Shown here one piece after another: positions 55,069-63,592 of a stretch of 64,000 nucleotides of DNA (within the stretch, counting starts at the first letter, position 1; every line of letters starts with the position of its first letter). The notes beneath the pieces were generated by a model that saw only the letters and a list, made by a program, of their open reading frames with translations, had not been told where the DNA came from and did no database searches. Source of the stretch: Zafaria cholistanensis (GTDB lineage: Bacteria; Actinomycetota; Actinomycetes; Actinomycetales; Micrococcaceae); NCBI RefSeq assembly GCF_008580665.1, contig NZ_BKDJ01000002.1, positions 1-64,000 of the forward strand, written 5' to 3'. The translations under genes and the position numbers were made by a program.

Positions 55069-56253
55069 GTGGAGATTTCCCAGATTCTTACCCCCGGCCT
55101 GCTTGAAGGCTTCCGTTCGCGTGCGGCCGGCTACGATGCCGCGAACGCCTTCTGCACGGAGGACTTCGAGGACCTGCGGGAGGCCGGGTACCTCAAGGCC
55201 ATGCTCCCGGCAGACCGTGGAGGCCTGGACTGGGGGATGGAGCGGATGGCGGCTGCCCAGCGCCTGCTGGCCGCGTACGCCCCGGCTACGGCGCTGGCCG
55301 TGAACATGCACCTGGTCTGGACCGGGGTTGCCCGGCTGCTGGGCGCGCGCGGGGACCACCGGCTGGACCGGGTGTTTGGCTGGGTTGGCGCGGGGGAGGT
55401 CATGGCATTCGGGGTTTCCGAGGCCGGCAACGACCAGGTGCTCTTCGATTCGACCACCCGCGCCGAGCGCCAGCCCGACGGCGGCTACCGGTTCACCGGG
55501 ACGAAAATCTTTACTTCGCTGTCGCCGGTGTGGACGAAGCTGGGCGTGTTCGGACGGTCGGAGGAGGAGGGCGGGCCGCGGCTGGTCCACGGATTCCTGG
55601 ATCGCGGGGACGGCGGCGTGCAGTCCCGTGGGGACTGGGACACGCTGGGGATGCGTGCAACCCAGTCGCACAGCACCCGGCTCGAGGGCGCCCTGGTCCC
55701 GGCGGACCGGATGCACAGTTCGCTGCCGGTGGGGCCCAATGCCGATCCGCTGGTGTTCGCGATCTTCGCCGCGTTCCTGACACTGACGGCATCGGTCTAC
55801 GCCGGGCTGGCCGATCGGGGCATGGAGTTGGCGGCGGCGCTGCCGGCCGGGCGCACCTCGCTGAAGGCGGCGGGGCGTTCCTACGCGCAGGATCCGGATA
55901 TCCGCTGGCAGGTGGCCGAGGCCGGCCTGGCGGTGCTGGGGCTGGATCCGCAGCTGCGCCTGACCGCCCGGGACCTGGACGGGCGCGTCGACCACGGGCC
56001 GTCCTGGTTCCCGCGCCTGGTGGCGCTGCGCACTCATGCGGGGGACACCGCCCGCCGCACCATCCAGCTGGCTCTGCAGGTCTCCGGCGGCAGCCAGTAC
56101 TCCCGCGGCAGCGAGCTGGAGCGGCTTTACCGCGACGTGCTGGCGAGCCTGTACCACCCCTCCGACGCGGAGTCGGCGCACTCAACGGTCGCCAACTGGC
56201 TGTTGGGGGCGCCGCGGGACCGGTTCAGCGGAAACCATCCTGCCGAAGACTGA
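55069..56253 (+). CDS. Acyl-CoA dehydrogenase family protein
   Basis: 394-aa flavoprotein with the ACAD fold: helical N-terminal domain (FEDLREAGYLKAMLPADRGGLDWGMERMAAAQRLLA), a beta domain with GVSEAGNDQVLFDSTTRAERQPDGGYRFTGTKIFTSLSPVWTKLGV and DTLGMRATQSHSTRLEGALVPADRM, and a C-terminal four-helix domain with SGGSQYSRGSELERLYRDVLASLYHP. The usual catalytic Glu position is not evident, as in DszC/hydroxylase-like ACADs, so it may be a flavin monooxygenase or an oxidoreductase rather than a beta-oxidation enzyme. GTG start, AGGAG upstream. Stands alone. Confidence 0.85.
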   Translation: MEISQILTPGLLEGFRSRAAGYDAANAFCTEDFEDLREAGYLKAMLPADRGGLDWGMERMAAAQRLLAAYAPATALAVNMHLVWTGVARLLGARGDHRLDRVFGWVGAGEVMAFGVSEAGNDQVLFDSTTRAERQPDGGYRFTGTKIFTSLSPVWTKLGVFGRSEEEGGPRLVHGFLDRGDGGVQSRGDWDTLGMRATQSHSTRLEGALVPADRMHSSLPVGPNADPLVFAIFAAFLTLTASVYAGLADRGMELAAALPAGRTSLKAAGRSYAQDPDIRWQVAEAGLAVLGLDPQLRLTARDLDGRVDHGPSWFPRLVALRTHAGDTARRTIQLALQVSGGSQYSRGSELERLYRDVLASLYHPSDAESAHSTVANWLLGAPRDRFSGNHPAED

Positions 56254-56291
56254 CCCGGCGGCAAGGGGGCCGGTTCGGCGGGGGCGGCCCG

Positions 56292-56525
56292 CTAGGGGAT
56301 GGTGCTTTCGACGCGCATCACGCGCCGCCTCAGCCAGTAGCGGCGCAGGCCGCCGATGTACATCCGGCTGCGGTGCAGTTCCCATTTGCCGTATTCGGCG
56401 TGCTCGGCGAGGGCGCGCCGGGCTTCCGCGAGGCTCTGGTCGGGCCGGACCGTCAGTACCAGGTACTCGAAGGGCCGGGACGGGTCGCGGTAGCGCTCTG
56501 CTGCGGTGAATGCTTTTTCCATCAT
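56292..56525 (-). CDS. DUF5703 family protein
   Basis: 77-aa basic protein of unknown function. The block YEYLVLTV-like (here FEYLVLTVRPDQSLAEARRALAEHAEYGKWELHRSRMYIGG) and the C-terminal LRRYWLRRRVMRV match the small actinobacterial DUF5703 family I recall. It ends in a basic RYWLRRR segment that could touch nucleic acid or membrane. Two Met codons start it; GGACAGGAC lies upstream. Divergent from the acidic protein at 56567. Confidence 0.75.
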   Translation of the reverse strand: MMEKAFTAAERYRDPSRPFEYLVLTVRPDQSLAEARRALAEHAEYGKWELHRSRMYIGGLRRYWLRRRVMRVESTIP

Positions 56526-56553
56526 GTCCTGTCCATTGTCCGCATCCTGCGGG

Positions 56554-56559
56554 TAACGT
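56554..56559 (+). promoter_or_regulatory. -10 box of the acidic protein gene (leaderless)
   Basis: TAACGT ends 7 nt before the ATG at 56567; no Shine-Dalgarno is present. Confidence 0.45.
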
Positions 56560-56566
56560 CTAGCCC

Positions 56567-56926
56567 ATGAGCACAGATCCGCGTGTTGCCCTGCAGGCTC
56601 TCGTGTCCTCGCTGGAGGAGCATCTGTCCGCCGTGGCCTCGCGCCGCGGCGCGCAGGACCCTTCCGTGGAAGCGGCGTTCTTCGCCATTGCCGATGCGTT
56701 CGAAGAGTACGAGGATGCCCTCTACGAGGCCTACGGCGAGGTGACCCCGCTGGAGCTCTACGAGGACAACGAGGAGGAACTGGAGGACGACGCAGAGGAC
56801 GACGCCGGGTCCGGGGCCGGGTTCGGCGCGGAGGCGGACGGGGGACCCGCCGGTTCCTCCGTCGGGGACGGCGGGGACGGCGCGCGCAGGTCAGCGCTGG
56901 GACTCGTGGAGGTCGACGAAAACTGA
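56567..56926 (+). CDS. Small acidic protein of unknown function
   Basis: 119 aa. The first 65 residues are predicted helical (VALQALVSSLEEHLSAVASRRG and AAFFAIADAFEEYEDALYEAYGEVTPLELY); the rest is Glu/Asp/Gly rich and disordered. Similar Arthrobacter proteins carry the label primosomal protein, for which I see no support. It may be a small adaptor. uppP begins 32 bp later with its own -10. Confidence 0.75.
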   Translation: MSTDPRVALQALVSSLEEHLSAVASRRGAQDPSVEAAFFAIADAFEEYEDALYEAYGEVTPLELYEDNEEELEDDAEDDAGSGAGFGAEADGGPAGSSVGDGGDGARRSALGLVEVDEN

Positions 56927-56944
56927 TCGGGCCCCGCGGTGAAG

Positions 56945-56950
56945 TAGTCT
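56945..56950 (+). promoter_or_regulatory. -10 box of uppP (leaderless)
   Basis: TAGTCT ends 7 nt before the GTG at 56958; no Shine-Dalgarno is present. Confidence 0.45.
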
Positions 56951-56957
56951 CTCACGT

Positions 56958-57782
56958 GTGAATTGGTTCGAAGCCGCTTTCCTGGGCCTGATACAGGGTC
57001 TGACCGAGTTCCTCCCGATCTCCTCCAGCGCGCACCTGCGCATCGTGGGAGAGATGCTGCCCAACGCGGCCGATCCCGGCGCGGCCTTCACCGCCATCAC
57101 GCAGCTGGGGACGGAAACCGCGGTGATGGTGTTCTTTTGGCGCGACATCGTGCGCATCGTCCAGCGCTGGTTTGGGTCGCTGAGTGGCAAGGTGGACCGC
57201 AAGGACCCCGACGCGCGGATGGGCTGGTACATCATCCTCGGCTCGCTGCCGATCGTGGTGCTGGGACTGCTGTTCCAGGAGCAGATCGAGGGCGTGTTCC
57301 GCAGCCTGTGGCTGGTGGCCACCACACTGATCGCCTTTGGCCTGGTGCTGGCCGTTGCCGACGTGTACGGGCGCCAGCAGCGGGACCTGGCCGGCCTGGA
57401 CGCCAAGCGCGGCATCATCTTCGGCTTTGCCCAGGCACTGGCGCTGATCCCTGGCGTGTCCCGCTCCGGCGGCACCATCACAGCGGGCCTGTTTATGGGG
57501 TTCACCCGCGAGGCCGCGGCCCGCTACTCCTTCCTGCTGGCGATCCCGGCTGTCTTCGGGTCCGGGCTGTACCAGCTGGCGAAGAGCTTCAACGAACCCG
57601 GCCCCTACAGCCTGGCCGAGACGGCGCTGGCCACGGTGATCGCGTTCGTGGTGGGGTACGTGATCGTGGGCTGGTTCCTCAAGTATGTCTCCAATAACGG
57701 CTACCGCCTGTTCGTGTGGTACCGGGTCCTGCTGGGCCTGGCCCTGTACCTGCTCCTCGGCTTCGGAGTCATCCAGCCCTAG
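56958..57782 (+). CDS. uppP: Undecaprenyl-diphosphatase (BacA/UppP)
   Basis: 274-aa membrane phosphatase that recycles the undecaprenyl carrier of cell-wall synthesis by dephosphorylating undecaprenyl diphosphate at the outer face. Catalytic motif one is [21 protein letters not shown] and motif two [20 protein letters not shown] (PGxSRSGGTI). About eight hydrophobic segments. GTG start supported by the -10 at 56945 and the absence of a Shine-Dalgarno. Followed after 70 bp by mshC, as in mycobacteria where both are near each other. Confidence 0.95.
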   Translation: MNWFEAAFLGLIQGLTEFLPISSSAHLRIVGEMLPNAADPGAAFTAITQLGTETAVMVFFWRDIVRIVQRWFGSLSGKVDRKDPDARMGWYIILGSLPIVVLGLLFQEQIEGVFRSLWLVATTLIAFGLVLAVADVYGRQQRDLAGLDAKRGIIFGFAQALALIPGVSRSGGTITAGLFMGFTREAAARYSFLLAIPAVFGSGLYQLAKSFNEPGPYSLAETALATVIAFVVGYVIVGWFLKYVSNNGYRLFVWYRVLLGLALYLLLGFGVIQP

Positions 57783-57852
57783 CGCCGGCGTCCCCGCGCC
57801 GCCCGCAGCACCCTTCCCTTCCGGCACTCGCCCCCGTAACGAAAGGACCCCC

Positions 57853-59136
57853 ATGCACGCCTGGTCCGCCCCCCGCGTCCCGACCCTTGACGGAACCCCT
57901 CCCGCGCTGCGGATCCACGATTCCGCCCGGCGCGGCCCCGCAGTGCCCGCCGCGGAAGGACCGGTGGGGCTCTACGTCTGCGGGATCACCCCCTACGACG
58001 CCACGCACATGGGGCACGCGGCGACCTACGTGGCGTTCGACCTGCTGCACCGGCAGTGGCTGGATGCCGGACGCGAGGTCACCTACGTGCAGAACGTCAC
58101 CGACATCGACGACCCTCTCCTGGAGCGGGCCCGTGCCACCGGCGTGGACTGGCGGGCCCTGGCCACGGAGCAGACGGACCTGTTCCGCGCCGACATGGCC
58201 GCCCTGAACGTCCTCCCCCCGACCTTCTACGTCGGCGCCGTCGAATCGATCGAGTGGATCGTGCCGATCGTGGAGGACCTGCTGGCCCGCAACCTCGCCT
58301 ACCGCGTCCCGGGCCGGCCCGGCGCTCCGGGTGAGGCGGCGGAACCGGATGGGGACGTCTACTTCGACGCGGCCGCGGCCGCCTCCGCGGCCTGGACCTT
58401 AGGGGACGTGAGCGGCTACGGCCGCGAGGCCATGCTCGAGTTCTTCGCCGAGCGCGGAGGGGACCCCGAGCGCCCGGGCAAGCGCGACGCGCTGGATCCG
58501 CTGCTGTGGCGGGTCGCCCGGGACGGCGAGCCCAATTGGGAAGGCGATTCCCTCGGTCCCGGCCGGCCCGGCTGGCACATCGAATGCTCCGTGATCGCGC
58601 GCCGCTTCCTGCCCGCCCCCTTCACCGTCCAGGGCGGGGGATCGGACCTGGTGTTCCCGCACCACGAGTTCTCCGCCGGCCACGCCGCCGCCTGCGACGG
58701 GCACCGCCTCGCCGAGCACTTCATGCACACCGGCATGGTGGGCCTGGACGGGGAAAAGATGAGCAAGTCCCGCGGCAACCTGGTGCTGGTCTCCCGGCTG
58801 CGCCATGCCGGGGAGGATCCCATGGCGGTGCGCACGGTCCTGCTGGGCCAGCACTACCGCACCGACTGGTTCTGGACGGCCGAGCTGCTGGACCAGGCAC
58901 GACGCCGGCTGGCCTCCTGGCGGGCCCGCCTCGCCACCGCGACCCTGTCCGAAGGCGCGGGCCTGGTCGCTTCCCTGCGCGAACGCCTCGCGGACGACCT
59001 CGATGCCCCCGGAGCCCTCGCGGCGCTGGATGACTGGGCGGCCGGCGCGCCGGACCGGGACGGGGATGCGCCCGGGTCCGGGGCGCAGCTGGTCACCGCG
59101 GCGGCCGACGCCCTGCTGGGCCTGCGCCTGGCCTGA
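57853..59136 (+). CDS. mshC: L-cysteine:1D-myo-inositol 2-amino-2-deoxy-alpha-D-glucopyranoside ligase
   Basis: 427-aa class I synthetase-like ligase that attaches cysteine to GlcN-Ins in mycothiol synthesis using ATP. A zinc-binding Cys (C43) lies in [19 protein letters not shown], which also contains the HIGH-like THMGHA; further zinc ligands are in [10 protein letters not shown] and [11 protein letters not shown]. The KMSKS loop is [10 protein letters not shown]. It matches the MshC rather than CysS lineage because the C-terminal anticodon-type domain is short and the [10 protein letters not shown] motif is diagnostic. AAAGGA lies before the ATG. Confidence 0.94.
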   Translation: MHAWSAPRVPTLDGTPPALRIHDSARRGPAVPAAEGPVGLYVCGITPYDATHMGHAATYVAFDLLHRQWLDAGREVTYVQNVTDIDDPLLERARATGVDWRALATEQTDLFRADMAALNVLPPTFYVGAVESIEWIVPIVEDLLARNLAYRVPGRPGAPGEAAEPDGDVYFDAAAAASAAWTLGDVSGYGREAMLEFFAERGGDPERPGKRDALDPLLWRVARDGEPNWEGDSLGPGRPGWHIECSVIARRFLPAPFTVQGGGSDLVFPHHEFSAGHAAACDGHRLAEHFMHTGMVGLDGEKMSKSRGNLVLVSRLRHAGEDPMAVRTVLLGQHYRTDWFWTAELLDQARRRLASWRARLATATLSEGAGLVASLRERLADDLDAPGALAALDDWAAGAPDRDGDAPGSGAQLVTAAADALLGLRLA

Positions 59137-59147
59137 ACCCCGGACCG

Positions 59148-59240
59148 GGCGGGCAGTCCAAACTGCGCGGGTAGACCAAACTGAGCGGGCAGCCCGGACT
59201 GCGCAGGCAACCGGGACTGCGCAGGCAACCGGGACTGCGC
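59148..59240. repeat. Degenerate 18-bp minisatellite between mshC and the PAC2 gene
   Basis: Five tandem units of 16-18 bp built on GCGCAGGCAACCGGGACT; the last two are identical. It fills the 113-bp gap between the two convergent genes. Confidence 0.85.
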
Positions 59241-59249
59241 GGGGCCGGC

Positions 59250-60161
59250 CTAGGGCTCCCCGGGGCCCCGCTCGTGCCGGTTGCGGCGCTTGAGGTAGCG
59301 TTCGAATTCGCGGGCAATCGATTCCCCGCTGGCCTCCGGGAGCTCGGCCGCATCCTGGGCCTCCTCCAGCTGGTGCACGTAGGAGGCGACCTCGGGGTCC
59401 TCGGCGGCCAGTTCATTGACGCCGCGCTCCCACGCGTCGGCGTCCTCGGTGAGCTCGTGCACGTCCAGGTGCATGTTCAGCACTTCTTCGAGGCGCCTGA
59501 CGATCGCGAGCATCGCCTTGGGCGAGGGCGGCTGGGCCACGTAGTGGGGAACCGCGCCCCAGATGGACGCCGTGGGCAGGCCCGCGGTCGTGGCGGCATC
59601 GGCCAGCACCCCCAGGATCCCGGTGGGCCCCTCATAGGTGGACGCCTCGGCGCCCAGCTCCCTGCGCAGCCGCTCGTTGTCGCTGGTCAGGGAGGCCGGC
59701 AGCGGCCGGGTGTGGGGGACATCCACCAGCAGCGCCCCCACCAGCAGCACCGCCACCACGTTTTCCCCGGCGGCGCGCGCGAGCAGTTCGGCCGTGAACG
59801 CCTTCCAGCGGTAGGTCGGTTCCACCCCGCGCACCAGCAGCACGTCGATGCCGGTGCCGGGGATCTCGGCCCGGGACAGGCGCGCCGAGGGCCAGCTGAT
59901 GGAGCTGCGGCCCGTGGGGGTGCGCCGTACCGTCGGCCGGGAGAACTGGTAGTCGTAGTAGTCGTCCTCGCTCAGCCGGCCCACCTTGCGCGCACCCCAG
60001 GCTTTGGCCAGCATCCGCACAGCGCCGCTGGCGGCCTCGCCGGCGTCGTTCCAGCCCTCGAAGGCAGCCACCATGATGGCCGGGCGGACCCCCTCGGCGT
60101 CCGCGGCCTGCCCGGAGACGATCCCGGTCAGCGAATTGCGTTCCTTGTTTTCCTCTGCCAC
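59250..60161 (-). CDS. PAC2 family protein
   Basis: 303-aa protein of the PAC2 family, the group that includes proteasome assembly chaperones in archaea and eukaryotes. It has PAIMVAAFEGWNDAGEAASGAVRMLAKAW near the N-terminus, DYYDYQFSRPTVRRTPTGRSSISWPSARL, and GALLVDVPHTRPLPASLTSDNERLRRELGAEASTYEGPTGILGVLADAA. The last 60 residues are acidic helices. Its position some 3.4 kb from the proteasomal ATPase gene arc fits a possible role in proteasome assembly, which is inference. GTG start with -10 TAGGGT six nt upstream. Confidence 0.88.
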   Translation of the reverse strand: MAEENKERNSLTGIVSGQAADAEGVRPAIMVAAFEGWNDAGEAASGAVRMLAKAWGARKVGRLSEDDYYDYQFSRPTVRRTPTGRSSISWPSARLSRAEIPGTGIDVLLVRGVEPTYRWKAFTAELLARAAGENVVAVLLVGALLVDVPHTRPLPASLTSDNERLRRELGAEASTYEGPTGILGVLADAATTAGLPTASIWGAVPHYVAQPPSPKAMLAIVRRLEEVLNMHLDVHELTEDADAWERGVNELAAEDPEVASYVHQLEEAQDAAELPEASGESIAREFERYLKRRNRHERGPGEP

Positions 60162-60167
60162 GTTGCC

Positions 60168-60173
60168 ACCCTA
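60168..60173 (-). promoter_or_regulatory. -10 box of the PAC2 gene (leaderless)
   Basis: Reverse-strand TAGGGT ends 6 nt before the GTG at 60161. The PAC2 and HAD starts are 60 bp apart and both look leaderless. Confidence 0.45.
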
Positions 60174-60209
60174 GCGCCATCGCGGGCGGTTGGCTGGTCC
60201 GGGCCCCCG

Positions 60210-60215
60210 TAGAAT
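60210..60215 (+). promoter_or_regulatory. -10 box of the HAD gene (leaderless)
   Basis: TAGAAT ends 6 nt before the ATG at 60222; no Shine-Dalgarno is present. Confidence 0.5.
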
Positions 60216-60221
60216 TGCCAC

Positions 60222-60953
60222 ATGCCTTCCTCCCTGCCGCCCGCGAACGCCTTCGATGCCGTGGAGGGGCTGCAGGCTGTCCTCTGGGACATGGACGGCA
60301 CCCTGGTGGACACCGAACCGTACTGGATCGCCGCCGAACGGGCCCTGGTCGAAGAGCACGGCGGACGCTGGACCGAGGCGGACGGCCTCCGCCTCGTCGG
60401 ACAGGCCCTGCCCGCCAGCGCCCGCCTGCTGCAGGAAGCCGGCGTCCGGCTGGGGATACGGGAGATCATTGACACGCTCATCGCCGAGGTGCTGCGCGGG
60501 GTCGAACGCCACGTGCCGTGGCGCCCCGGGGCCCGGGAGCTGCTGGTTGATTTGGACCGCCACGGCGTCCCCTGCGCCATGGTGACCATGTCCGAGGGCC
60601 CGCTGGCCGGGCTCGTTGCGGCCGGGCTGCCTGCGGGCACCTTCCGCTTCTTGGTTACCGGGGACATGGTAAACGCCGGCAAGCCCGACCCCGAACCCTA
60701 TCTGCTGGCGCTGTCCACCCTGCAGGACAGCATCGAATCGCTCTCCCCGCACCGCGTCGTCGCCCTCGAGGACTCCCTGCCCGGGGCCACCTCCGCCGCC
60801 GCGAGCGGCGCCGCGACCATCGCCGTCCCGCACCGCGGCCACGTCCCGCCGGCGGCGGGCTGGGAACTGTGGGACACCCTGGACGGCGTGGGCGCCCCCC
60901 ACCTGGACGCCTTCGTCCGCCACCGCTCACCGGTGGCCGGAGGGTTGCGGTGA
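60222..60953 (+). CDS. HAD family phosphatase
   Basis: 243-aa HAD-superfamily hydrolase of the beta-phosphoglucomutase/phosphatase group. Motif I is VLWDMDGTLVDTEPYWIAAE (nucleophile Asp in DMDGT), motif II VTMSEGPL, motif III in GKPDPEPYLLAL and motif IV VALEDSLPGATSAAASG. The cap domain is helical. The substrate is unknown. The start overlaps nothing and is leaderless; the stop overlaps the site-2 protease start by 4 bp (GTGA), so both proteins are co-produced. Confidence 0.92.
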   Translation: MPSSLPPANAFDAVEGLQAVLWDMDGTLVDTEPYWIAAERALVEEHGGRWTEADGLRLVGQALPASARLLQEAGVRLGIREIIDTLIAEVLRGVERHVPWRPGARELLVDLDRHGVPCAMVTMSEGPLAGLVAAGLPAGTFRFLVTGDMVNAGKPDPEPYLLALSTLQDSIESLSPHRVVALEDSLPGATSAAASGAATIAVPHRGHVPPAAGWELWDTLDGVGAPHLDAFVRHRSPVAGGLR

Positions 60954-62101
60954 GCGCCGGACGCGGGCGCGCGGAAACCCGCGGGGAGGAACGCCGCGAG
61001 GGCATCCCGCTGGGCAGCGTCTTCGGCGTCCCCGTCTCGCTGGCCTGGTCCTGGTTCGTCGTCGCGGCGTTCATCGTCGCCGTCTTCTCCCCGGACGTCG
61101 CCGCCGCCCTGCCCGGCATCGGCATCCTGGGCGCCTGCCTGGTGGCGCTGGCCTACGCCGTCCTGCTGGCCCTTTCCGTCCTGGTCCACGAGCTCGCCCA
61201 CGCGCTCAGCGCCAAGGCCTTCGGCTGGCCCGGAGCCCGGATCGTGCTGACCCTGTGGGGCGGGCACACCCAGTTCGGCAGCTTCAACGCCACCCCGGGC
61301 CGATCGCTGCTGGTGGCCATGGCCGGTCCGGCGGCGAACTTCATCCTGGCCGGAATCGGCTTCGCCGCGGACCTCATCTGGGCGCCCTCCGGCGTTGCCG
61401 GGCTGCTGCTGGGCATCCTGGTCTGGGCAAACTTCCTGGTTGCGCTGTTCAACGTGCTCCCGGGCCTTCCGCTGGACGGCGGCCGCCTGGTCGAATCCGC
61501 GGTGTGGCGCGGCACCGGATCCCAGGAGCGCGGCACCCTCGCCGCCGGCTGGGCCGGGCGGGCCATCGCGGTCGGCATCGCCGGCTACTTCCTGCTGCTG
61601 CCGGCCCTGCGCGGCCAGGAGCCGGACCTGCAGCTGATCGTCGTGGCGGTGCTGATCGCGGGGTTCCTGTGGTCCGGCGCCAGCGCCTCGATCGCCAATG
61701 CCCGCCTGCGCCTGCGCGTGCCCCACGTGGCCGTGCGGGACCTGATGCAGCCCGCCTCCGCCCTGCCCTCCGATGTGCACGTGGCGGACATCGACCGGCA
61801 CCTGATGCGCCGCCCGCCCGGCCATGTGGTGCTGGTCTCCGCTGAGGGCGTGCCCGAGGCCGTGGTCGATGCCGGATCGCTGGGCGCAGTGCCGGCGCAC
61901 CTGCGCGGCACCACCCCGGCCAGCACCGTCGCCCGGGCCCTGGCCCCGGGTGCCGTGGTGTCCGTGGACGAGGTCGGCAAGGAACTGATCGACCGCCTCG
62001 CGGGCATCGCCGGCAGCGAATACGCGGTCCTGGACGGCGGAACCGTCGTCGGACTGCTTTTCCAGGGGACGGTCGTCGACGCCGTCACCAAGCGCCGCTG
62101 A
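60950..62101 (+). CDS. Site-2 protease family (M50) membrane metallopeptidase
   Basis: 383-aa intramembrane zinc protease, related to mycobacterial Rip3-type proteins. HExxH is present as VLVHELAHALSAKAFGWPGARI, and the second motif is NVLPGLPLDGGRLVESAVW with the zinc Asp. About six membrane segments in residues 20-260, then two CBS-like units (VRDLMQPASALPSDVHVADIDRHLMRRPPGHVVLVS, and a final SEYAVLDGGTVVGLLFQGTVVDAV). GTG start overlaps the HAD gene. It may cleave membrane-bound regulators; targets are unknown. Confidence 0.92.
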   Translation: MSAGRGRAETRGEERREGIPLGSVFGVPVSLAWSWFVVAAFIVAVFSPDVAAALPGIGILGACLVALAYAVLLALSVLVHELAHALSAKAFGWPGARIVLTLWGGHTQFGSFNATPGRSLLVAMAGPAANFILAGIGFAADLIWAPSGVAGLLLGILVWANFLVALFNVLPGLPLDGGRLVESAVWRGTGSQERGTLAAGWAGRAIAVGIAGYFLLLPALRGQEPDLQLIVVAVLIAGFLWSGASASIANARLRLRVPHVAVRDLMQPASALPSDVHVADIDRHLMRRPPGHVVLVSAEGVPEAVVDAGSLGAVPAHLRGTTPASTVARALAPGAVVSVDEVGKELIDRLAGIAGSEYAVLDGGTVVGLLFQGTVVDAVTKRR

Positions 62102-62151
62102 CGCCCCCCGCACCGCCCCCACTTCCACCTTTCGCAGAACCACCGACCGGA

Positions 62152-63273
62152 ATGAGCCCCAGCATGACACAGAGCCCGAACCCCTCCACCGCCCCGCACG
62201 GAGCCGACGTCCGCCGCGGTCCGTTCCGCGCCGGCGACCGGGTCCAGCTCACCGACCAGAAGCGCCGCATCAACACGATTACCCTCACCCCCGGCGGGTC
62301 CTTCCACACGCACAAGGGCGTACTGGCGCACGATTCCCTGATCGGGCAGCCCGAGGGCGTGGTGGTGGAGAACACCACGGGACACCGCTACCAGGCGCTG
62401 CGCCCGCTGCTGAAGGACTTTGTGCTCTCCATGCCCCGCGGTGCCGCCGTCGTCTATCCCAAGGACGCCGCGCAGATCGTCACCATGGGCGACATCTACC
62501 CCGGGGCCCGCGTGGTCGAGGCCGGCGTCGGCTCCGGGGCCCTCTCCATCTCCCTGCTGCGCGCCGTGGGCGAGCACGGCTACCTGCACAGCTACGAGCG
62601 CCGCGAGGAGTTCGCGGACATCGCCCGCGGCAACGTCGAAACCATCTTCGGCGGCCCGCACCCGGCCTGGCAGATCAGCATCGGCGACTTCCAGGACGAG
62701 GTCCTCAAGAAGGAGGAGCCCGGCTCCGTGGACCGGGTGGTGCTGGACATGCTGGCCCCGTGGGAGTGCGTGGACGCCGTGGCGACGGTGCTGGCCCCCG
62801 GCGGCGTGTGGGTCAACTACGTCGCCACCGTCACCCAACTCTCCCGCACCGCCGAAGCCATCCGTGCCGACGGCCGCTTTACCGAGCCCGAGGCCTGGGA
62901 GTCCATGGTGCGCGGCTGGCACCTGGATGGCCTGGCCGTGCGCCCGGACCACCGGATGGTCGCCCACACCGGGTTCCTGATGACCTGCCGCCGCCTGGCC
63001 GACGGGGCCGTGGGGATCCCCGGGCAGAAGCGGGTGAAGAACACCGAGTTCGCGCAGGAGGACCTCGACGCCTGGACGCAGGGACATGACGAGGAGGCGT
63101 GGCACGCCGCCGGACTGGGCGAGCGCGGGGTCTCCGACCGCAAGCTGCGCCGCGCCGCCAAAGACGCCGCCTCCACCGCCCAGCGCGGGGCCTTCCGTTC
63201 CGCCGATGCCGGCCAGTCCGTCACCGGGCAGGCGGCGGAGGCCGGGGAAGCGGAGGCCGGGCAGGAGCAGTAG
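62152..63273 (+). CDS. trmI: tRNA (adenine(58)-N(1))-methyltransferase
   Basis: 373-aa SAM-dependent enzyme making m1A58 in the tRNA T loop. The N-terminal beta domain contains GPFRAGDRVQLTDQKRR and FHTHKGVLAHDSLIG. The Rossmann part has the SAM motif RVVEAGVGSGALSISLLRAVG, then DFQDEVLK and LDMLAPWECVDAV. The C-terminal 80 residues are longer than usual and low in order (GQAAEAGEAEAGQEQ). Start at 62152, with a second Met four codons later also possible. It precedes arc, the same order as Rv2118c and Rv2115c. Confidence 0.93.
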   Translation: MSPSMTQSPNPSTAPHGADVRRGPFRAGDRVQLTDQKRRINTITLTPGGSFHTHKGVLAHDSLIGQPEGVVVENTTGHRYQALRPLLKDFVLSMPRGAAVVYPKDAAQIVTMGDIYPGARVVEAGVGSGALSISLLRAVGEHGYLHSYERREEFADIARGNVETIFGGPHPAWQISIGDFQDEVLKKEEPGSVDRVVLDMLAPWECVDAVATVLAPGGVWVNYVATVTQLSRTAEAIRADGRFTEPEAWESMVRGWHLDGLAVRPDHRMVAHTGFLMTCRRLADGAVGIPGQKRVKNTEFAQEDLDAWTQGHDEEAWHAAGLGERGVSDRKLRRAAKDAASTAQRGAFRSADAGQSVTGQAAEAGEAEAGQEQ

Positions 63274-63278
63274 TCCCG

Positions 63279-63298
63279 GCCCTGCTTTTCCGCAGGGC
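63279..63298 (+). terminator. Hairpin after trmI
   Basis: 7-bp stem GCCCTGC/GCAGGGC with a TTTTCC loop begins 6 bp after the trmI stop. Weak as a terminator (no T-tract after it). The gap to 63592 otherwise holds only GC-rich palindromes and the arc promoter. Confidence 0.4.
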
Positions 63299-63515
63299 GC
63301 ACGCGGGCCGGGCCTGGATTCGCCGGTCCCTGCCGTTCCGTCCCGCCCGTTACCCGCCGCCCGCCGCCCGCCGCGCGGCAGCGGGGCAGCGGGGCAGAAC
63401 GGGTCGGGAGGATGAGGTGCGGGCCCCGAGTGCAGGACGGGTGGTGACAGGTTCCGTCCCCCGGAACGGCCCCTGCCGCAGCCGCCGGCGGGGGAGAACC
63501 CGCCGCCCCTAGGGG

Positions 63516-63543
63516 TTGGTCCCGGCGCGCCGCTGACTAGGAT
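63516..63543 (+). promoter_or_regulatory. arc promoter
   Basis: TTGGTC (63516-63521), 16-bp spacer, TAGGAT (63538-63543). The leader would be about 43 nt with AGGGACAGGGAC before the ATG. Confidence 0.55.
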
Positions 63544-63592
63544 GGAATGAAGACCGTCCGGTCGGGGCGGTGAGCGACGAAGGGACAGGGAC

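Noticed and set aside
56567-56926. Primosomal protein annotation for the small acidic protein
   Set aside because: No helicase, OB-fold or DNA-binding motif is visible; the label seems to be carried over between databases.
59148-59240. CRISPR-like tandem repeats
   Set aside because: Units are directly adjacent with no unique spacers and no cas genes lie nearby. The same applies to 3971-4054 and 42424-42510.
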